Shown piece after piece: positions 37,754-45,908 of a stretch of DNA of 64,000 nucleotides. Source of the stretch: Marinobacter sp. CHS3-4 (lineage in GTDB: Bacteria > Pseudomonadota > Gammaproteobacteria > Pseudomonadales > Oleiphilaceae); the NCBI RefSeq assembly GCF_030053415.1, contig NZ_JASGBJ010000001.1:1450394-1514393 (forward strand). The letters run 5' to 3'. A program made the translations under genes and the position numbers. A model generated the notes under the pieces. The model worked only from the letters and a program-made list of their open reading frames with translations. It was not told where the DNA came from and did no database searches. Within the stretch, counting starts at the first letter, position 1. Each line of letters opens with the position of its first letter.

Positions 37754-38667
37754 CAGTGCCACTTGCCAGTTCTGAGCCGTTCGCGAGCGTCATCATTCCC
37801 TGCTTCAATGCTGCATCCATGATCGATAGGTTGCTTGAGTCTTTGCAAGCACAGAGTCTCGATAAAAGTCGCTTTGAGGTCATCTGCATTGATAACGGAT
37901 CCTCGGATGAAACACTTGAGGTCCTCGAGAAGCTCCGTCAACGCCTATCGATCGACCTCAAAATCGGAGAGGAGTCGGGTGTCGTTGGGTCTTACGCCGC
38001 GAGAAATAAAGGGATAGGACTGTCCAGCGGTGATGTGCTGTTTTTCACCGACGCTGATTGCGTTGCCGACTCTGTCTGGCTAGAGCATGGGATTCGGGCG
38101 CTTTTGGAGTTTGGCCGGAACACAATATGTGGCGGCGCAGTGGAATTGTTTTCATCGTCGCCTGATTCGCCTTCTGCCGTTGAAATGTTTGAGATGATTC
38201 TCGGATTTTCGCAACGCCGGAATGTAGAAGAAAACGGATATTCTGTCACTGCCAACCTGATGTGCTGGCGTGAGTGCCTGTCCGAAGTCGGCCTATTCAA
38301 CAGCCAACTTCGGTCAAAGGGGGATTTTGAATGGTGCTCCAGAGCCAAGGAAAAGCAGTATGTGTTCTCCTATGTTGGATCGGCCATGGTTTTTCATCCT
38401 GCGCGTCGGACTCTCGGTTCGATAGTCACCAAGACCAGAAGAGTCACCGGTGGGCAGAGGGATATCAAGAAGCTCGATGGGAATAATACAAGGCTTGGTC
38501 GAAGTGGGCGTTCTCTTACGGCACAGCTCCGCCTGGTACTTTCCGACCGCCGTTTTCCGAAACTTCGCCAGAAAGTGGCCGTTCTTAACGTTGCTTGTCT
38601 GGTCTATGTCGTCAAGACATTCGAAAAGTTGAGGTTGTACCTTGGCGCACGTAGTGAGCGAAGGTAA
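37750..38667 (+). CDS. Family 2 glycosyltransferase
   Basis: A 305-residue GT2 enzyme with SVIIPCFNAASMIDRLLESL, ICIDNGSSDETLEVLEKL, the metal site LFFTDADCVADSVWLEHGI and GDFEWCSRAKEKQY as the acceptor-side motif. The C-terminal region has VFHPARRTLGSIVTKTRRVT followed by GGQ, a motif shared with the GT2 gene at 51323. No membrane helix is obvious except a weak hydrophobic C-terminal stretch. Acceptor and donor are unknown. Overlaps the DUF354 stop (ATGA). Confidence 0.85.
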   Translation: MTVPLASSEPFASVIIPCFNAASMIDRLLESLQAQSLDKSRFEVICIDNGSSDETLEVLEKLRQRLSIDLKIGEESGVVGSYAARNKGIGLSSGDVLFFTDADCVADSVWLEHGIRALLEFGRNTICGGAVELFSSSPDSPSAVEMFEMILGFSQRRNVEENGYSVTANLMCWRECLSEVGLFNSQLRSKGDFEWCSRAKEKQYVFSYVGSAMVFHPARRTLGSIVTKTRRVTGGQRDIKKLDGNNTRLGRSGRSLTAQLRLVLSDRRFPKLRQKVAVLNVACLVYVVKTFEKLRLYLGARSERR

Positions 38668-38725
38668 GGTTGCCGGTTGAACACTATACGCCTCTCCACT
38701 GTAAATTCTGATCCGGAACGTTTAT

Positions 38726-39505
38726 ATGACTCTTTCAACCTATTTGCATAAAGCCATTGAAATTGCAGACGCTGCGAGCGAAAAGGTCCTCAACATCTAC
38801 ATGACCGATTTTAAGGTTGACTACAAGGCCGATGAGTCGCCCATCACTGCGGCCGATCTTGCTAGCCACCGAATCATTATTGAGGGCCTCCGTGCGCTGT
38901 CACGTGACATACCGGTCTTGTCTGAAGAGGGTGCGGATATATCCTGGGAAGAGCGTCGGCATTGGCGAAGATTCTGGTTGATCGACCCCATTGACGGTAC
39001 GAAAGACTTTACACAGCGTACGGGCGAATTCACGGTCAACATTGCTTTGATCGAAGATGGTGTGCCCGTGCTTGGCGTCGTCACTGCTCCCGCTCTGAAA
39101 GAAGCGTACTGGGGTGTCAAAGGGGAAGGTGCCTACAAACGCGACCGCAACGGTCGAGTCCACAGAATCTCTGTTGCTGAACCCAAAGAGACACTTCGGA
39201 TCGTCGCCAGTAAGAACCATCTTAACGATGAGACCAAGTCTTTTATCTCGCAATTCGAACCTTTCGAGCTCGTCCAGGCGGGAAGCTCTCTGAAATTCTG
39301 TCGCATTGCAGAAGGCCATGCAGATATTTATCCCAGACTTGGCCCCACTTGTGAGTGGGATACCGGCGCCGCTCATGCAGTGCTTTCAGCGGCTGGAGGT
39401 AAAGTCGAAACTCTGGAAGGTGAGTCGCTAAAGTATGGCAAGGAAGATGTGTTGAATCCGTTCTTTGTTGCTGCGGGCAACTGGTACAGGTCAAAAAACC
39501 GCTAA
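38726..39505 (+). CDS. cysQ: 3'(2'),5'-bisphosphate nucleotidase CysQ
   Basis: Magnesium phosphatase of the inositol-monophosphatase superfamily that removes the 3'-phosphate of PAP from sulphate assimilation. The 259-residue protein has DESPITAADLASHRIIIEGL, PVLSEEGADISWEER with the metal Glu-Glu region, the core motif WLIDPIDGTKDFTQRTGEF and the second site CEWDTGAAHAVLSAAGGKVE. The length is normal. It lies at the border between pilus genes and the polysaccharide locus; CysQ beside surface-sugar genes might reflect a sulphation role, but no sulphotransferase was seen here. Confidence 0.94.
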   Translation: MTLSTYLHKAIEIADAASEKVLNIYMTDFKVDYKADESPITAADLASHRIIIEGLRALSRDIPVLSEEGADISWEERRHWRRFWLIDPIDGTKDFTQRTGEFTVNIALIEDGVPVLGVVTAPALKEAYWGVKGEGAYKRDRNGRVHRISVAEPKETLRIVASKNHLNDETKSFISQFEPFELVQAGSSLKFCRIAEGHADIYPRLGPTCEWDTGAAHAVLSAAGGKVETLEGESLKYGKEDVLNPFFVAAGNWYRSKNR

Positions 39506-39543
39506 GTATCAGCATCTAGTGGTCAATGAGCCCGACAGCATTT

Positions 39544-39581
39544 TGCAGGTGTGTTAAATTAGTGCGAAAAATGCACCTGCA
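39544..39581 (+). promoter_or_regulatory. Perfect 8-bp inverted repeat in the rfaH leader
   Basis: tgcaggtg (39544-39551) and cacctgca (39574-39581) are perfectly complementary, 22 nt apart, with the right arm ending 11 nt before the rfaH ATG. As RNA it would make a hairpin abutting the ribosome-binding region; as DNA it could be an operator. Either would control RfaH level. The function is inferred. Confidence 0.4.
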
Positions 39582-39592
39582 TAGTAGGTCCA

Positions 39593-40078
39593 ATGATTTG
39601 GTACGCTATTCAACATAAACCCGCCCAGGGCAATCGCGCTTTGGAAAACCTTCAGAATCAGGGCGTCACCTGTTTTTACCCAAAAGTTACCGTGGAAAAA
39701 ATCAGGGCAGGCAAGCGCATTAAAAAACATGAGGCGCTTTTCCCTGGCTATCTTTTTATAAATCTGGATAACGCCGACCCCATTTGGAGTAAGTTGCGTT
39801 CTACCCGGGGAGTCATACGGGTGGTTAGTTTTGCTAATAAGCCTGCGGTAATTGACGATCAAACTATCCAGCTTATCAAGTCGGGGCTTGAACAAGTTGA
39901 AAGCAAAGGTGGCATTAAACCCGGACAGTCAATTGAGATTGCTAGTGGCCCCTTCGCGGGACTTAGCGCCATTTTTCAGGCTTACGATGGTGAAGAGCGA
40001 GCGATTGTGCTTATTAGTTTCATGCAGAAACAGCAGGCGGTCAGAGTGCCTTTGTCCTCGATTCAGGATCAATGTTGA
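39593..40078 (+). CDS. rfaH: Transcription antitermination factor RfaH
   Basis: NusG paralogue that joins RNA polymerase at ops sites and lets long surface-polysaccharide operons be read through. The 161-residue protein, the usual RfaH size, has an NGN domain (MIWYAIQHKPAQGNRALENL, then FYPKVTVEKIRAGKRIKKHE and ALFPGYLFINLD), the ...LRSTRGVIRVVSFANKP segment, and a C-terminal KOW domain (PGQSIEIASGPFAGLSAIFQ). It heads a polysaccharide locus and a perfect ops match sits inside wzi at 58010-58023. A cluster-specific NusG paralogue of another subfamily is possible but RfaH fits best. Confidence 0.92.
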   Translation: MIWYAIQHKPAQGNRALENLQNQGVTCFYPKVTVEKIRAGKRIKKHEALFPGYLFINLDNADPIWSKLRSTRGVIRVVSFANKPAVIDDQTIQLIKSGLEQVESKGGIKPGQSIEIASGPFAGLSAIFQAYDGEERAIVLISFMQKQQAVRVPLSSIQDQC

Positions 40079-40095
40079 AGATTTGGTGGGCCAGT

Positions 40096-40191
40096 ATGCG
40101 ATTGGCTGACTTCTCAGGTCGTCGTGTGACAGGTGATGCGTGTCTTCCAGTCAGCGCGATACCCCTCGCCAGGGAAATTGAACAACTATGA
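40096..40191 (+). CDS. Possible 31-residue small ORF between rfaH and the ABC transporter
   Basis: An ATG at 40096, preceded by ggtggg at good distance, opens a 31-codon frame (MRLADFSGRRVTGDACLPVS, ending in EIEQL). Its stop shares ATGA with the ABC transporter start at 40188, an overlap typical of coupled genes. I do not recognise the peptide. It could be a coupling leader that hands ribosomes to the transporter, or chance. Confidence 0.35.
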   Translation: MRLADFSGRRVTGDACLPVSAIPLAREIEQL

Positions 40192-41987
40192 TTGCCAACT
40201 TAAAAGAACTTTACTCTTTGCTGACTGATGAGCAGCGTAAAAAGCTATTTCGTCTTCAGGTGCTTGTCTTGCTTATGGCGCTTGCCGAACTGGCCAGCGT
40301 CATTTCTATCGGCCCTTTCATGGCTGTGGTTGGCGATATGGATCAGCTCCAGGGCGATGGAACCCTGGCCAAAGTTTACGAGGCAAGCGGAATACAAACC
40401 CCGGAAAAGTTTCTATTCTGGATGGGTATCGGAGTACTGGGAGTACTGGTCGCTTCCGCTTTGCTCTCAATGTACACGATCTGGCGCTTATCAATGTATG
40501 GCGCAAGGGTTGGCGCTGAGCTTGGGAATCGTCTTTACCACTATTACTTGCATCAGCCCTGGTTGTTCCATGCCAGCGGCAGCAGTAGTCATTTGACCAG
40601 CAAAATCGCCCAAGAGGCTGGCCGGGTTACAACCCAGATGATCAGCCCATTGATGCAAATGAACGCCCGAATCTTCATGGCTTTAATGATTACCGGGGCC
40701 ATGTTCGCTTATAACCCTCGGGTTGCGATCGCTGGGTTTGGGATTTTTGTGGTCGCTTACTGGCTTATGTACAAGTTGGTGCGCAGGCGTCTTACAAGAA
40801 AGGGAAGGATGATTTCTTCGGCACAGGGCCAAAGATTCCGTTTGATGAGCGAAGGCTTCGGCGGTGTTAAGGATGTTTTGTTGCTGGGAAGGCAGGCGTT
40901 GTTCACTGAGCGTTTCGGCGAAGTGAGCCGGCAGTATGCAGATGCTCAGGGAAAAATGACCGTAATGGCTCAGATGCCCCGATATGTTATGGAATTGATA
41001 GCGTTCGGTAGTCTGATATTTCTGGTCCTCTATTTACTTGGATCCCAGCAAGGGAATCTCGGGGCGATTTTGCCATTGCTTTCCGTATACGCGCTCGCTG
41101 GCCTGAAATTGTTGCCAGCGTTCCAGCAAATATACAGCAGTGTTTCGATGATTCGTGGGTCTGCCCCTGCGTTTGAAGCGATAAGAGAAGAGCTCAAAGC
41201 CTCGAGCGAGGACAAGCAGGTTTCAGATACCAGCCACCCCAATTCACGTCTCCATCTGACTCAATCACTTCAGTTACAGGATGTTGAATTCACCTACCCG
41301 GGGAAAACGATTTCAGCACTGAAAGGGATAAACATAGATATCAAGGCGAATCAGGTCGTTGGCATTGTGGGGGCATCGGGTTCTGGTAAGTCGACGGCGA
41401 TCGACATTCTCTTGGGTTTGATCCAGCCGCAAAAAGGCGAACTCCTTGTGGATGGAGTCCCAATCAACGAAACTCGTCGGCGTGCATGGCAGAACAGCAT
41501 CGGGTTTGTGCCCCAGGCGATTTTTCTCTCTGACCGAAGCATAAGAGAGAACATCGCATTCGGTATTCCGAAGCCGGATATCGACGAAACGCAGGTTAAC
41601 CGCGCAGCCAGCATGGCTCATCTTGATGAACTGCTGAAGGACTTACCTGATGGATTGGACACGTTAGTAGGTGAGCGTGGTGTTCAGTTGTCAGGTGGGC
41701 AACGTCAGAGGATAGGTATCGCACGAGCGTTATACGATGACGCGGATGTCCTCATTTTAGATGAAGCTACAAGCGCCCTGGACGGAATTACTGAAAAATT
41801 AATAATGGATGCAATTCATGACTTTGCAGGTAAAAAAACGATCATCATGATTGCGCATCGCTTGGCGACCGTTCAGAAGTGCGATGTCATATTTTTATTG
41901 GAAGATGGCAGCGTTATTGACAAAGGAAGCTATTACGAGCTTTCTGAGCGCAATGAAAAATTCAAGCGCATGGCCGAGCTCTCATAA
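40188..41987 (+). CDS. ABC transporter, permease-ATPase fusion (PglK/MsbA-like flippase)
   Basis: A 599-residue half-transporter. The N-terminal ABC-TM domain has about six membrane helices (e.g. LQVLVLLMALAELASVISIG and FMALMITGAMFAYNPRVAIA), and the C-terminal ATPase has Walker A VGASGSGKSTAIDILLG, signature LSGGQRQRIGIARALY, Walker B VLILDEATSALDGI and the H-loop MIAHRLATVQKC. It resembles PglK, the flippase for bacillosamine-initiated lipid-linked oligosaccharides, and MsbA-type exporters. With PglC-F-like genes downstream, flipping an undecaprenyl-pyrophosphate glycan is the likely role. A second flippase of the Wzx type starts near 63236. Confidence 0.85.
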   Translation: MIANLKELYSLLTDEQRKKLFRLQVLVLLMALAELASVISIGPFMAVVGDMDQLQGDGTLAKVYEASGIQTPEKFLFWMGIGVLGVLVASALLSMYTIWRLSMYGARVGAELGNRLYHYYLHQPWLFHASGSSSHLTSKIAQEAGRVTTQMISPLMQMNARIFMALMITGAMFAYNPRVAIAGFGIFVVAYWLMYKLVRRRLTRKGRMISSAQGQRFRLMSEGFGGVKDVLLLGRQALFTERFGEVSRQYADAQGKMTVMAQMPRYVMELIAFGSLIFLVLYLLGSQQGNLGAILPLLSVYALAGLKLLPAFQQIYSSVSMIRGSAPAFEAIREELKASSEDKQVSDTSHPNSRLHLTQSLQLQDVEFTYPGKTISALKGINIDIKANQVVGIVGASGSGKSTAIDILLGLIQPQKGELLVDGVPINETRRRAWQNSIGFVPQAIFLSDRSIRENIAFGIPKPDIDETQVNRAASMAHLDELLKDLPDGLDTLVGERGVQLSGGQRQRIGIARALYDDADVLILDEATSALDGITEKLIMDAIHDFAGKKTIIMIAHRLATVQKCDVIFLLEDGSVIDKGSYYELSERNEKFKRMAELS

Positions 41988-42017
41988 ACATTCCGGAAAA
42001 TTAAATCAGGTATAAAA

Positions 42018-42548
42018 ATGAAACTTCACATTGGCTGCGGAAAAAAATACCTTCCAGGATTTAAACATCTCGACGTTATCAACTTTGATCATGTTGACTA
42101 TGTTTGTGATACCCGCAAGTTGACCATGATTGAAGACGAGACAGTCTCAGAGATTTATGCTTCTCACATATTGGAGCACGTAGTAAGGAGCGAGGTCGTC
42201 ACTGTTCTGCTTGAGTGGAAGCGGGTGTTAAAGCCTGGAGGATTGTTGAGGGTTGCAGTACCTGACTTCGAGGCAGTGGTTGCTGAATACCTCGCGGGCC
42301 GTGAGTTGGGTAGTTTTCAGGGTCTTCTCTACGGTGGGCAGACCTACGACTACAATTTTCATCACGTAGCTTTCGATTTTAGAACCCTGGAAGCATTTTT
42401 TAAAGAAGCGGGGTTTCAGGGAATAGAAAAGTACGATTGGCGAGATTTCCTACCTGCTGATTACGATGATTTTAGTCGTGCGTACCTTCCTCATATGGAT
42501 TTTGAGAATGGCCGCTGCATGAGCTTGAATGTAGTAACCAGAAAGTAA
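42018..42548 (+). CDS. SAM-dependent methyltransferase, class I
   Basis: A 176-residue soluble methyltransferase with motif I KLHIGCGKKYLPGFKHLDVI, VSEIYASHILEHVVRSEV and the WKRVLKPGGLLRVAVPDFE post-I region common to sugar O-methyltransferases and related COG4627 proteins. It could methylate a sugar or a lipid-linked glycan. It lies 30 bp after the flippase gene, so it is probably in the same operon. Substrate unknown. Confidence 0.8.
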   Translation: MKLHIGCGKKYLPGFKHLDVINFDHVDYVCDTRKLTMIEDETVSEIYASHILEHVVRSEVVTVLLEWKRVLKPGGLLRVAVPDFEAVVAEYLAGRELGSFQGLLYGGQTYDYNFHHVAFDFRTLEAFFKEAGFQGIEKYDWRDFLPADYDDFSRAYLPHMDFENGRCMSLNVVTRK

Positions 42549-42614
42549 ACTATTCCATTTTCTGAATTGATAAAAGCCAGCGTCAAGCGTATTCGGAAGC
42601 AGAGCGTAAAATCA

Positions 42615-42620
42615 TATAAT
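42615..42620 (+). promoter_or_regulatory. TATAAT -10 box before the AT-rich fucosyltransferase-like gene
   Basis: A perfect TATAAT at 42615-42620 lies in the AT-rich 97-bp gap before 42646. The 6 bases 17 bp upstream (ttcgga) match the -35 consensus poorly. An internal promoter is possible; the match may also reflect AT-richness. Confidence 0.25.
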
Positions 42621-42645
42621 TTATAAATGGTTCGATACTGATCAC

Positions 42646-43824
42646 ATGGAAAAAATTGATCTATTTGTTATCTTGGCCTTTAGAGAGCAAACATATAAAT
42701 ATATTGGTCTCTTAGACGAAATGAAGGCGCAGAGCGAAGCCGGGCTGAAAGAGATGCGCACGACGCTGTCCTGGCATTACTTCATGCTGTCCAAGTATTT
42801 CAATGTTTACAATTTCTATGAATATCAGGACTCTTTATCAGACTTCCCAAACGCAGTTATATATCATGTTCCGTTCGGTAAGGGCGATGTTCAACGGGAT
42901 GTAGAGGGGCATTTGCTCAAATTAAAGGGTAGATTTCCTATTGTAATGAGATCTTACGATGCCCATACCCCGCTGAGAACCAGCAGGGATTACATGGAAA
43001 CCTATCACGATTTTATCCTCACTTACCTAACCACACATGTTGATGGCGATTCTTTTGTATTTGCAAATTTGAGCTACGATAATTTTTTGGTTTACAAACA
43101 AAACACAGTACCTTCGAATAGAAAATTTGCATGCATGGTTCTACGGAGAGAAACCCGTAGTGAATATCACGAGAATGTTGAAAAATTCAAAGAGCAAAAT
43201 TTGAATTTGCAAAAAATTTACGGGATTCGTGAAAGTATAGTTAATTATAGTGAGATTGATATATATGGAAGAAACTGGCCTGCTGATATGGTCAACTTTA
43301 GAGGCCCACTTAATCCGCATATCAAAAAGTACTTAACTATAAATAAATACAAGTTCAACTTTACTATAGAAAATGTGATTGTAAATAATTATATAAGTGA
43401 AAAAATTCTTGATTCGTTTCTTGCGTTGAGTGTTCCCGTATACCTTGGTAGTCCAGAGGTTGATCGCTGGATTCCGAAATCCTGTTACGTCGACATAAGA
43501 GACTTTGACAACAATGATGAGTTGCTGAGCTACCTCAAGTCTATGCCGGATTCCGAATACAATCAGTATTTAGAAAGTATTCGAGATAATAGAGATGAGA
43601 TTTTCGAGAGATTTTCTACAAAAAACAATTTTGCCATACCTGTGTACAATTGGTACGCGGAAAAATGCAATAAAAATATAGACTGGTCGTCGATTGATTT
43701 CGATGAGAAAGAAAGAGATGTAAGGGAATTGAAGTTCGTTTTTAATATAGGATTAATGACTAGAATGAAGAATTTCATGATGAATTTCAGGCCCCTAAGA
43801 ATAATTCTTTTACGTGGTAAATAA
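42646..43824 (+). CDS. GT10-like (alpha-1,3-fucosyltransferase type) glycosyltransferase
   Basis: A 392-residue protein whose C-terminal half carries the GT10 fucosyltransferase pattern: KYKFNFTIENVIVNNYISEK, ILDSFLALSVPVYLGSPEVD, then WIPKSCYVDIRDFDNNDELL. GT10 enzymes use GDP-L-fucose, which gmd-fcl at 49149-51244 would make, so the context fits. The N-terminal half (ATP-rich region with RTTLSWHYFMLSKYFNVYNF) is not recognised. The gene is much more AT-rich than its neighbours and uses many AAA, ATA and TTT codons, suggesting separate acquisition. The ribosome-binding site is weak. Confidence 0.75.
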   Translation: MEKIDLFVILAFREQTYKYIGLLDEMKAQSEAGLKEMRTTLSWHYFMLSKYFNVYNFYEYQDSLSDFPNAVIYHVPFGKGDVQRDVEGHLLKLKGRFPIVMRSYDAHTPLRTSRDYMETYHDFILTYLTTHVDGDSFVFANLSYDNFLVYKQNTVPSNRKFACMVLRRETRSEYHENVEKFKEQNLNLQKIYGIRESIVNYSEIDIYGRNWPADMVNFRGPLNPHIKKYLTINKYKFNFTIENVIVNNYISEKILDSFLALSVPVYLGSPEVDRWIPKSCYVDIRDFDNNDELLSYLKSMPDSEYNQYLESIRDNRDEIFERFSTKNNFAIPVYNWYAEKCNKNIDWSSIDFDEKERDVRELKFVFNIGLMTRMKNFMMNFRPLRIILLRGK

Positions 43825-43868
43825 TAAATTACTCGATCTGCTAACAAATGTCGTCCCTTGGAGGGCCA

Positions 43869-44972
43869 ATGTACACGATAGCTAATATAAGACCGATTGG
43901 TCACAATGTAGGCAATCAGGCTATTAATTTCGCTCTACGCCACATGCTTTACGAAACTTTTGGGCGTTTAGTATCGATTATTGACTACCCGGCGACAAAC
44001 AAGCACGAGAGCACGGCCAAATCCGGGCTTACGTCCTCAACAATCCACGAAATCAACCGATACGCTGATGGTGTTATTGTCGGCGGTGGTAACCTCTTTG
44101 AAAACGATGAGATCGATGTCGATGCGCGTGCGCTAAAAGCACTTCAACCACCTCTTATGCTGTTTTCAAATTCACGTGGCAGAATATTTGATCGACGTGG
44201 AAACCTCTCAGATCGGTCAGATGTCATTCCAGACTCCAAACTCAGCAATCTGCTGGATCGGTCCGATTTGTCCTTGTCGCGCGATAGTGCAACCCATGAA
44301 CATTTACACAACATCAACAGCAAGGATCAGCTTGGCTGGTGTCCGACTATTAATCTGAGCCGTTACACTGAAAGCCTGCCAGAACTGCCTGAAAACGAGG
44401 ACGCCGGAGCGTTGATATCGATACGAACGCCGAGTCTGATGAATGTCCCATATCGGTTTCAAAGTGATATTCAGAAACAGATAGAGATGGTGATAGACAG
44501 GCTTCGTGAAGTAGGGCACAAGCGAATCAGAATCCTTTGCAACGATAGCAGGGATCTGGATTTCGCGACCGCCTTTAGGTACACGAAACAAGTAGACTCT
44601 GTGTACACAAGTGATGTTTATCAGTATCTGGCGCTGTTGAGGAAAGCGGATATAGTGGTCAGCTATCGATTGCACGCCACGTTACCTGCCATGTCCTACG
44701 GCGTTCCCACGGTGAATATCGTTTACGACGAACGGGCGCTTTCGCTTTTTAACGATCTCGGCCTGAAGTCCTGTTATCTGAACATGGTGGAGCAGGGAGA
44801 TGACTTTATGGATCAGTTGCTGGCCGAGGTAGACCGGGGTGGTGTCTCTTCTAGTGACCTGGCGGGTGTCACCAAGCAGTGGGGGAACATCACTAATACT
44901 CAGTTCGAACAGCTTTCGCGATTCAAGAGCATGATGGAGGCATACGTAAATACTGGAAGAGTCTCGGGGTGA
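43869..44972 (+). CDS. Polysaccharide pyruvyl transferase family protein
   Basis: A 367-residue GT-B-like protein of the polysaccharide pyruvyl transferase family, whose members put pyruvate ketals on sugars from PEP (CsaB, WcaK/AmsJ groups). Visible: IRPIGHNVGNQAINFALRHM at the N-terminus, YADGVIVGGGNLFENDEID and YRLHATLPAMSYGVPTVNIV followed by YDERALSLFNDLGL, the family's C-terminal signature. The ATG at 43869 follows GGAGG by 5 nt and is preferred to an upstream in-frame ATG at 43848. The stop overlaps the next gene's GTG by 4 bp. Acceptor unknown. Confidence 0.8.
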   Translation: MYTIANIRPIGHNVGNQAINFALRHMLYETFGRLVSIIDYPATNKHESTAKSGLTSSTIHEINRYADGVIVGGGNLFENDEIDVDARALKALQPPLMLFSNSRGRIFDRRGNLSDRSDVIPDSKLSNLLDRSDLSLSRDSATHEHLHNINSKDQLGWCPTINLSRYTESLPELPENEDAGALISIRTPSLMNVPYRFQSDIQKQIEMVIDRLREVGHKRIRILCNDSRDLDFATAFRYTKQVDSVYTSDVYQYLALLRKADIVVSYRLHATLPAMSYGVPTVNIVYDERALSLFNDLGLKSCYLNMVEQGDDFMDQLLAEVDRGGVSSSDLAGVTKQWGNITNTQFEQLSRFKSMMEAYVNTGRVSG

Positions 44973-45898
44973 GCAGTGGTGCTAAATTACTAAGCTTGTA
45001 CACTCAGGCCAGCTCGTCTGGAGGCTTGGGGCACCTCAAGCGTAGTCGGGCAGTTGGGTCGGCATTGAGCGATATGGGGTTTGATGTCAGGTTTTATATT
45101 GCTGCGGATGACTATGGGCGTGGCAAAGCAAAAACGCTAGGCATGATCAGCGAAGAAACTATTCAGTCTCAGGATGTGGTAATTGATGCCGCAACGATTC
45201 CGGACTCCGACGCAGCAATGCTCCAGCAATGCAGACACAGAGTGTTGATATCTCCTGTCTGCGACAGAGCCGACCTGGCAACGCACGTTCTAGTAAGGTC
45301 GGTCTCCAAAGAACTCAGGACATCAATAGGTGATGGTGCAGTTATAGAAGAAAATCAATCCTTTGCTTTCGTCACAACCAGGCAATTGGAAGCCCGAGCT
45401 TTAGATTTTGACGAGATAAAGGTCGGCATTTGCCTATCTGGTGGCGAAGATCCCTTTGACCTGGACGAACTCGTGGCCAGGTTTTCAGAAGTTCCTCTGA
45501 TTTCGAAAATTTATGTTTTGCACCATCAGCCGCTTGAGCCACTTTATTGCTCTCGCCCCCTGTTGGTTCAGAAAAGCTTCAGCGACGAGCCGTGGTCATT
45601 TTTTGCCGATATCAATGTGTTTGTTGGGGGCGATGGCCTGCTGATCAGTGAGGCGGTAGCGCAGGGAATTCCCGCAATTTCCCTGACCACCAGAGACAAG
45701 CTATTCAAAAATGGAACCTTGATATCTCAGGGGTGCTTGGCTTATTTCCTTCGTGATTCCTTTTTCTATCCGTCGGTGATTCAATTGGTTTCTGATCGAC
45801 AAACCCTGGCGAAAATGCACGAAAAAGCCCTAGAAAATCCGTTGCCAGACGGGGCTAGCTTACTTGCGCATTCAATTCATCAACGAATCAATATTTGA
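44969..45898 (+). CDS. PseG/SpsG-like nucleotide-sugar hydrolase family protein
   Basis: A 309-residue GT-B fold protein similar in layout to PseG and Bacillus SpsG. It shows SSGGLGHLKRSRAVGSALSD at the N-terminus (the PseG GGxGHxxR signature) and INVFVGGDGLLISEAVAQGI followed by PAISLTTRDKLFKNG in the C-terminal domain. PseG removes UDP from UDP-linked 2,4-diacetamido-trideoxyhexoses before nonulosonate synthesis. It is followed by NeuB- and SpsF-like genes, the same trio as spsG-spsE-spsF. The GTG start overlaps the previous stop. The overall similarity is moderate, so the substrate is not fixed. Confidence 0.65.
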   Translation: MSSGAKLLSLYTQASSSGGLGHLKRSRAVGSALSDMGFDVRFYIAADDYGRGKAKTLGMISEETIQSQDVVIDAATIPDSDAAMLQQCRHRVLISPVCDRADLATHVLVRSVSKELRTSIGDGAVIEENQSFAFVTTRQLEARALDFDEIKVGICLSGGEDPFDLDELVARFSEVPLISKIYVLHHQPLEPLYCSRPLLVQKSFSDEPWSFFADINVFVGGDGLLISEAVAQGIPAISLTTRDKLFKNGTLISQGCLAYFLRDSFFYPSVIQLVSDRQTLAKMHEKALENPLPDGASLLAHSIHQRINI

Positions 45899-45908
45899 GG
45901 TGTCGCAC

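Noticed and set aside
45652..45664. Second ops-like sequence (ggcggtagcg) in the SpsG-like gene
   Set aside because: It matches only 10 bases and lacks the following tg; it lies deep inside a coding region encoding a conserved E-A-V-A stretch, so chance is more likely.
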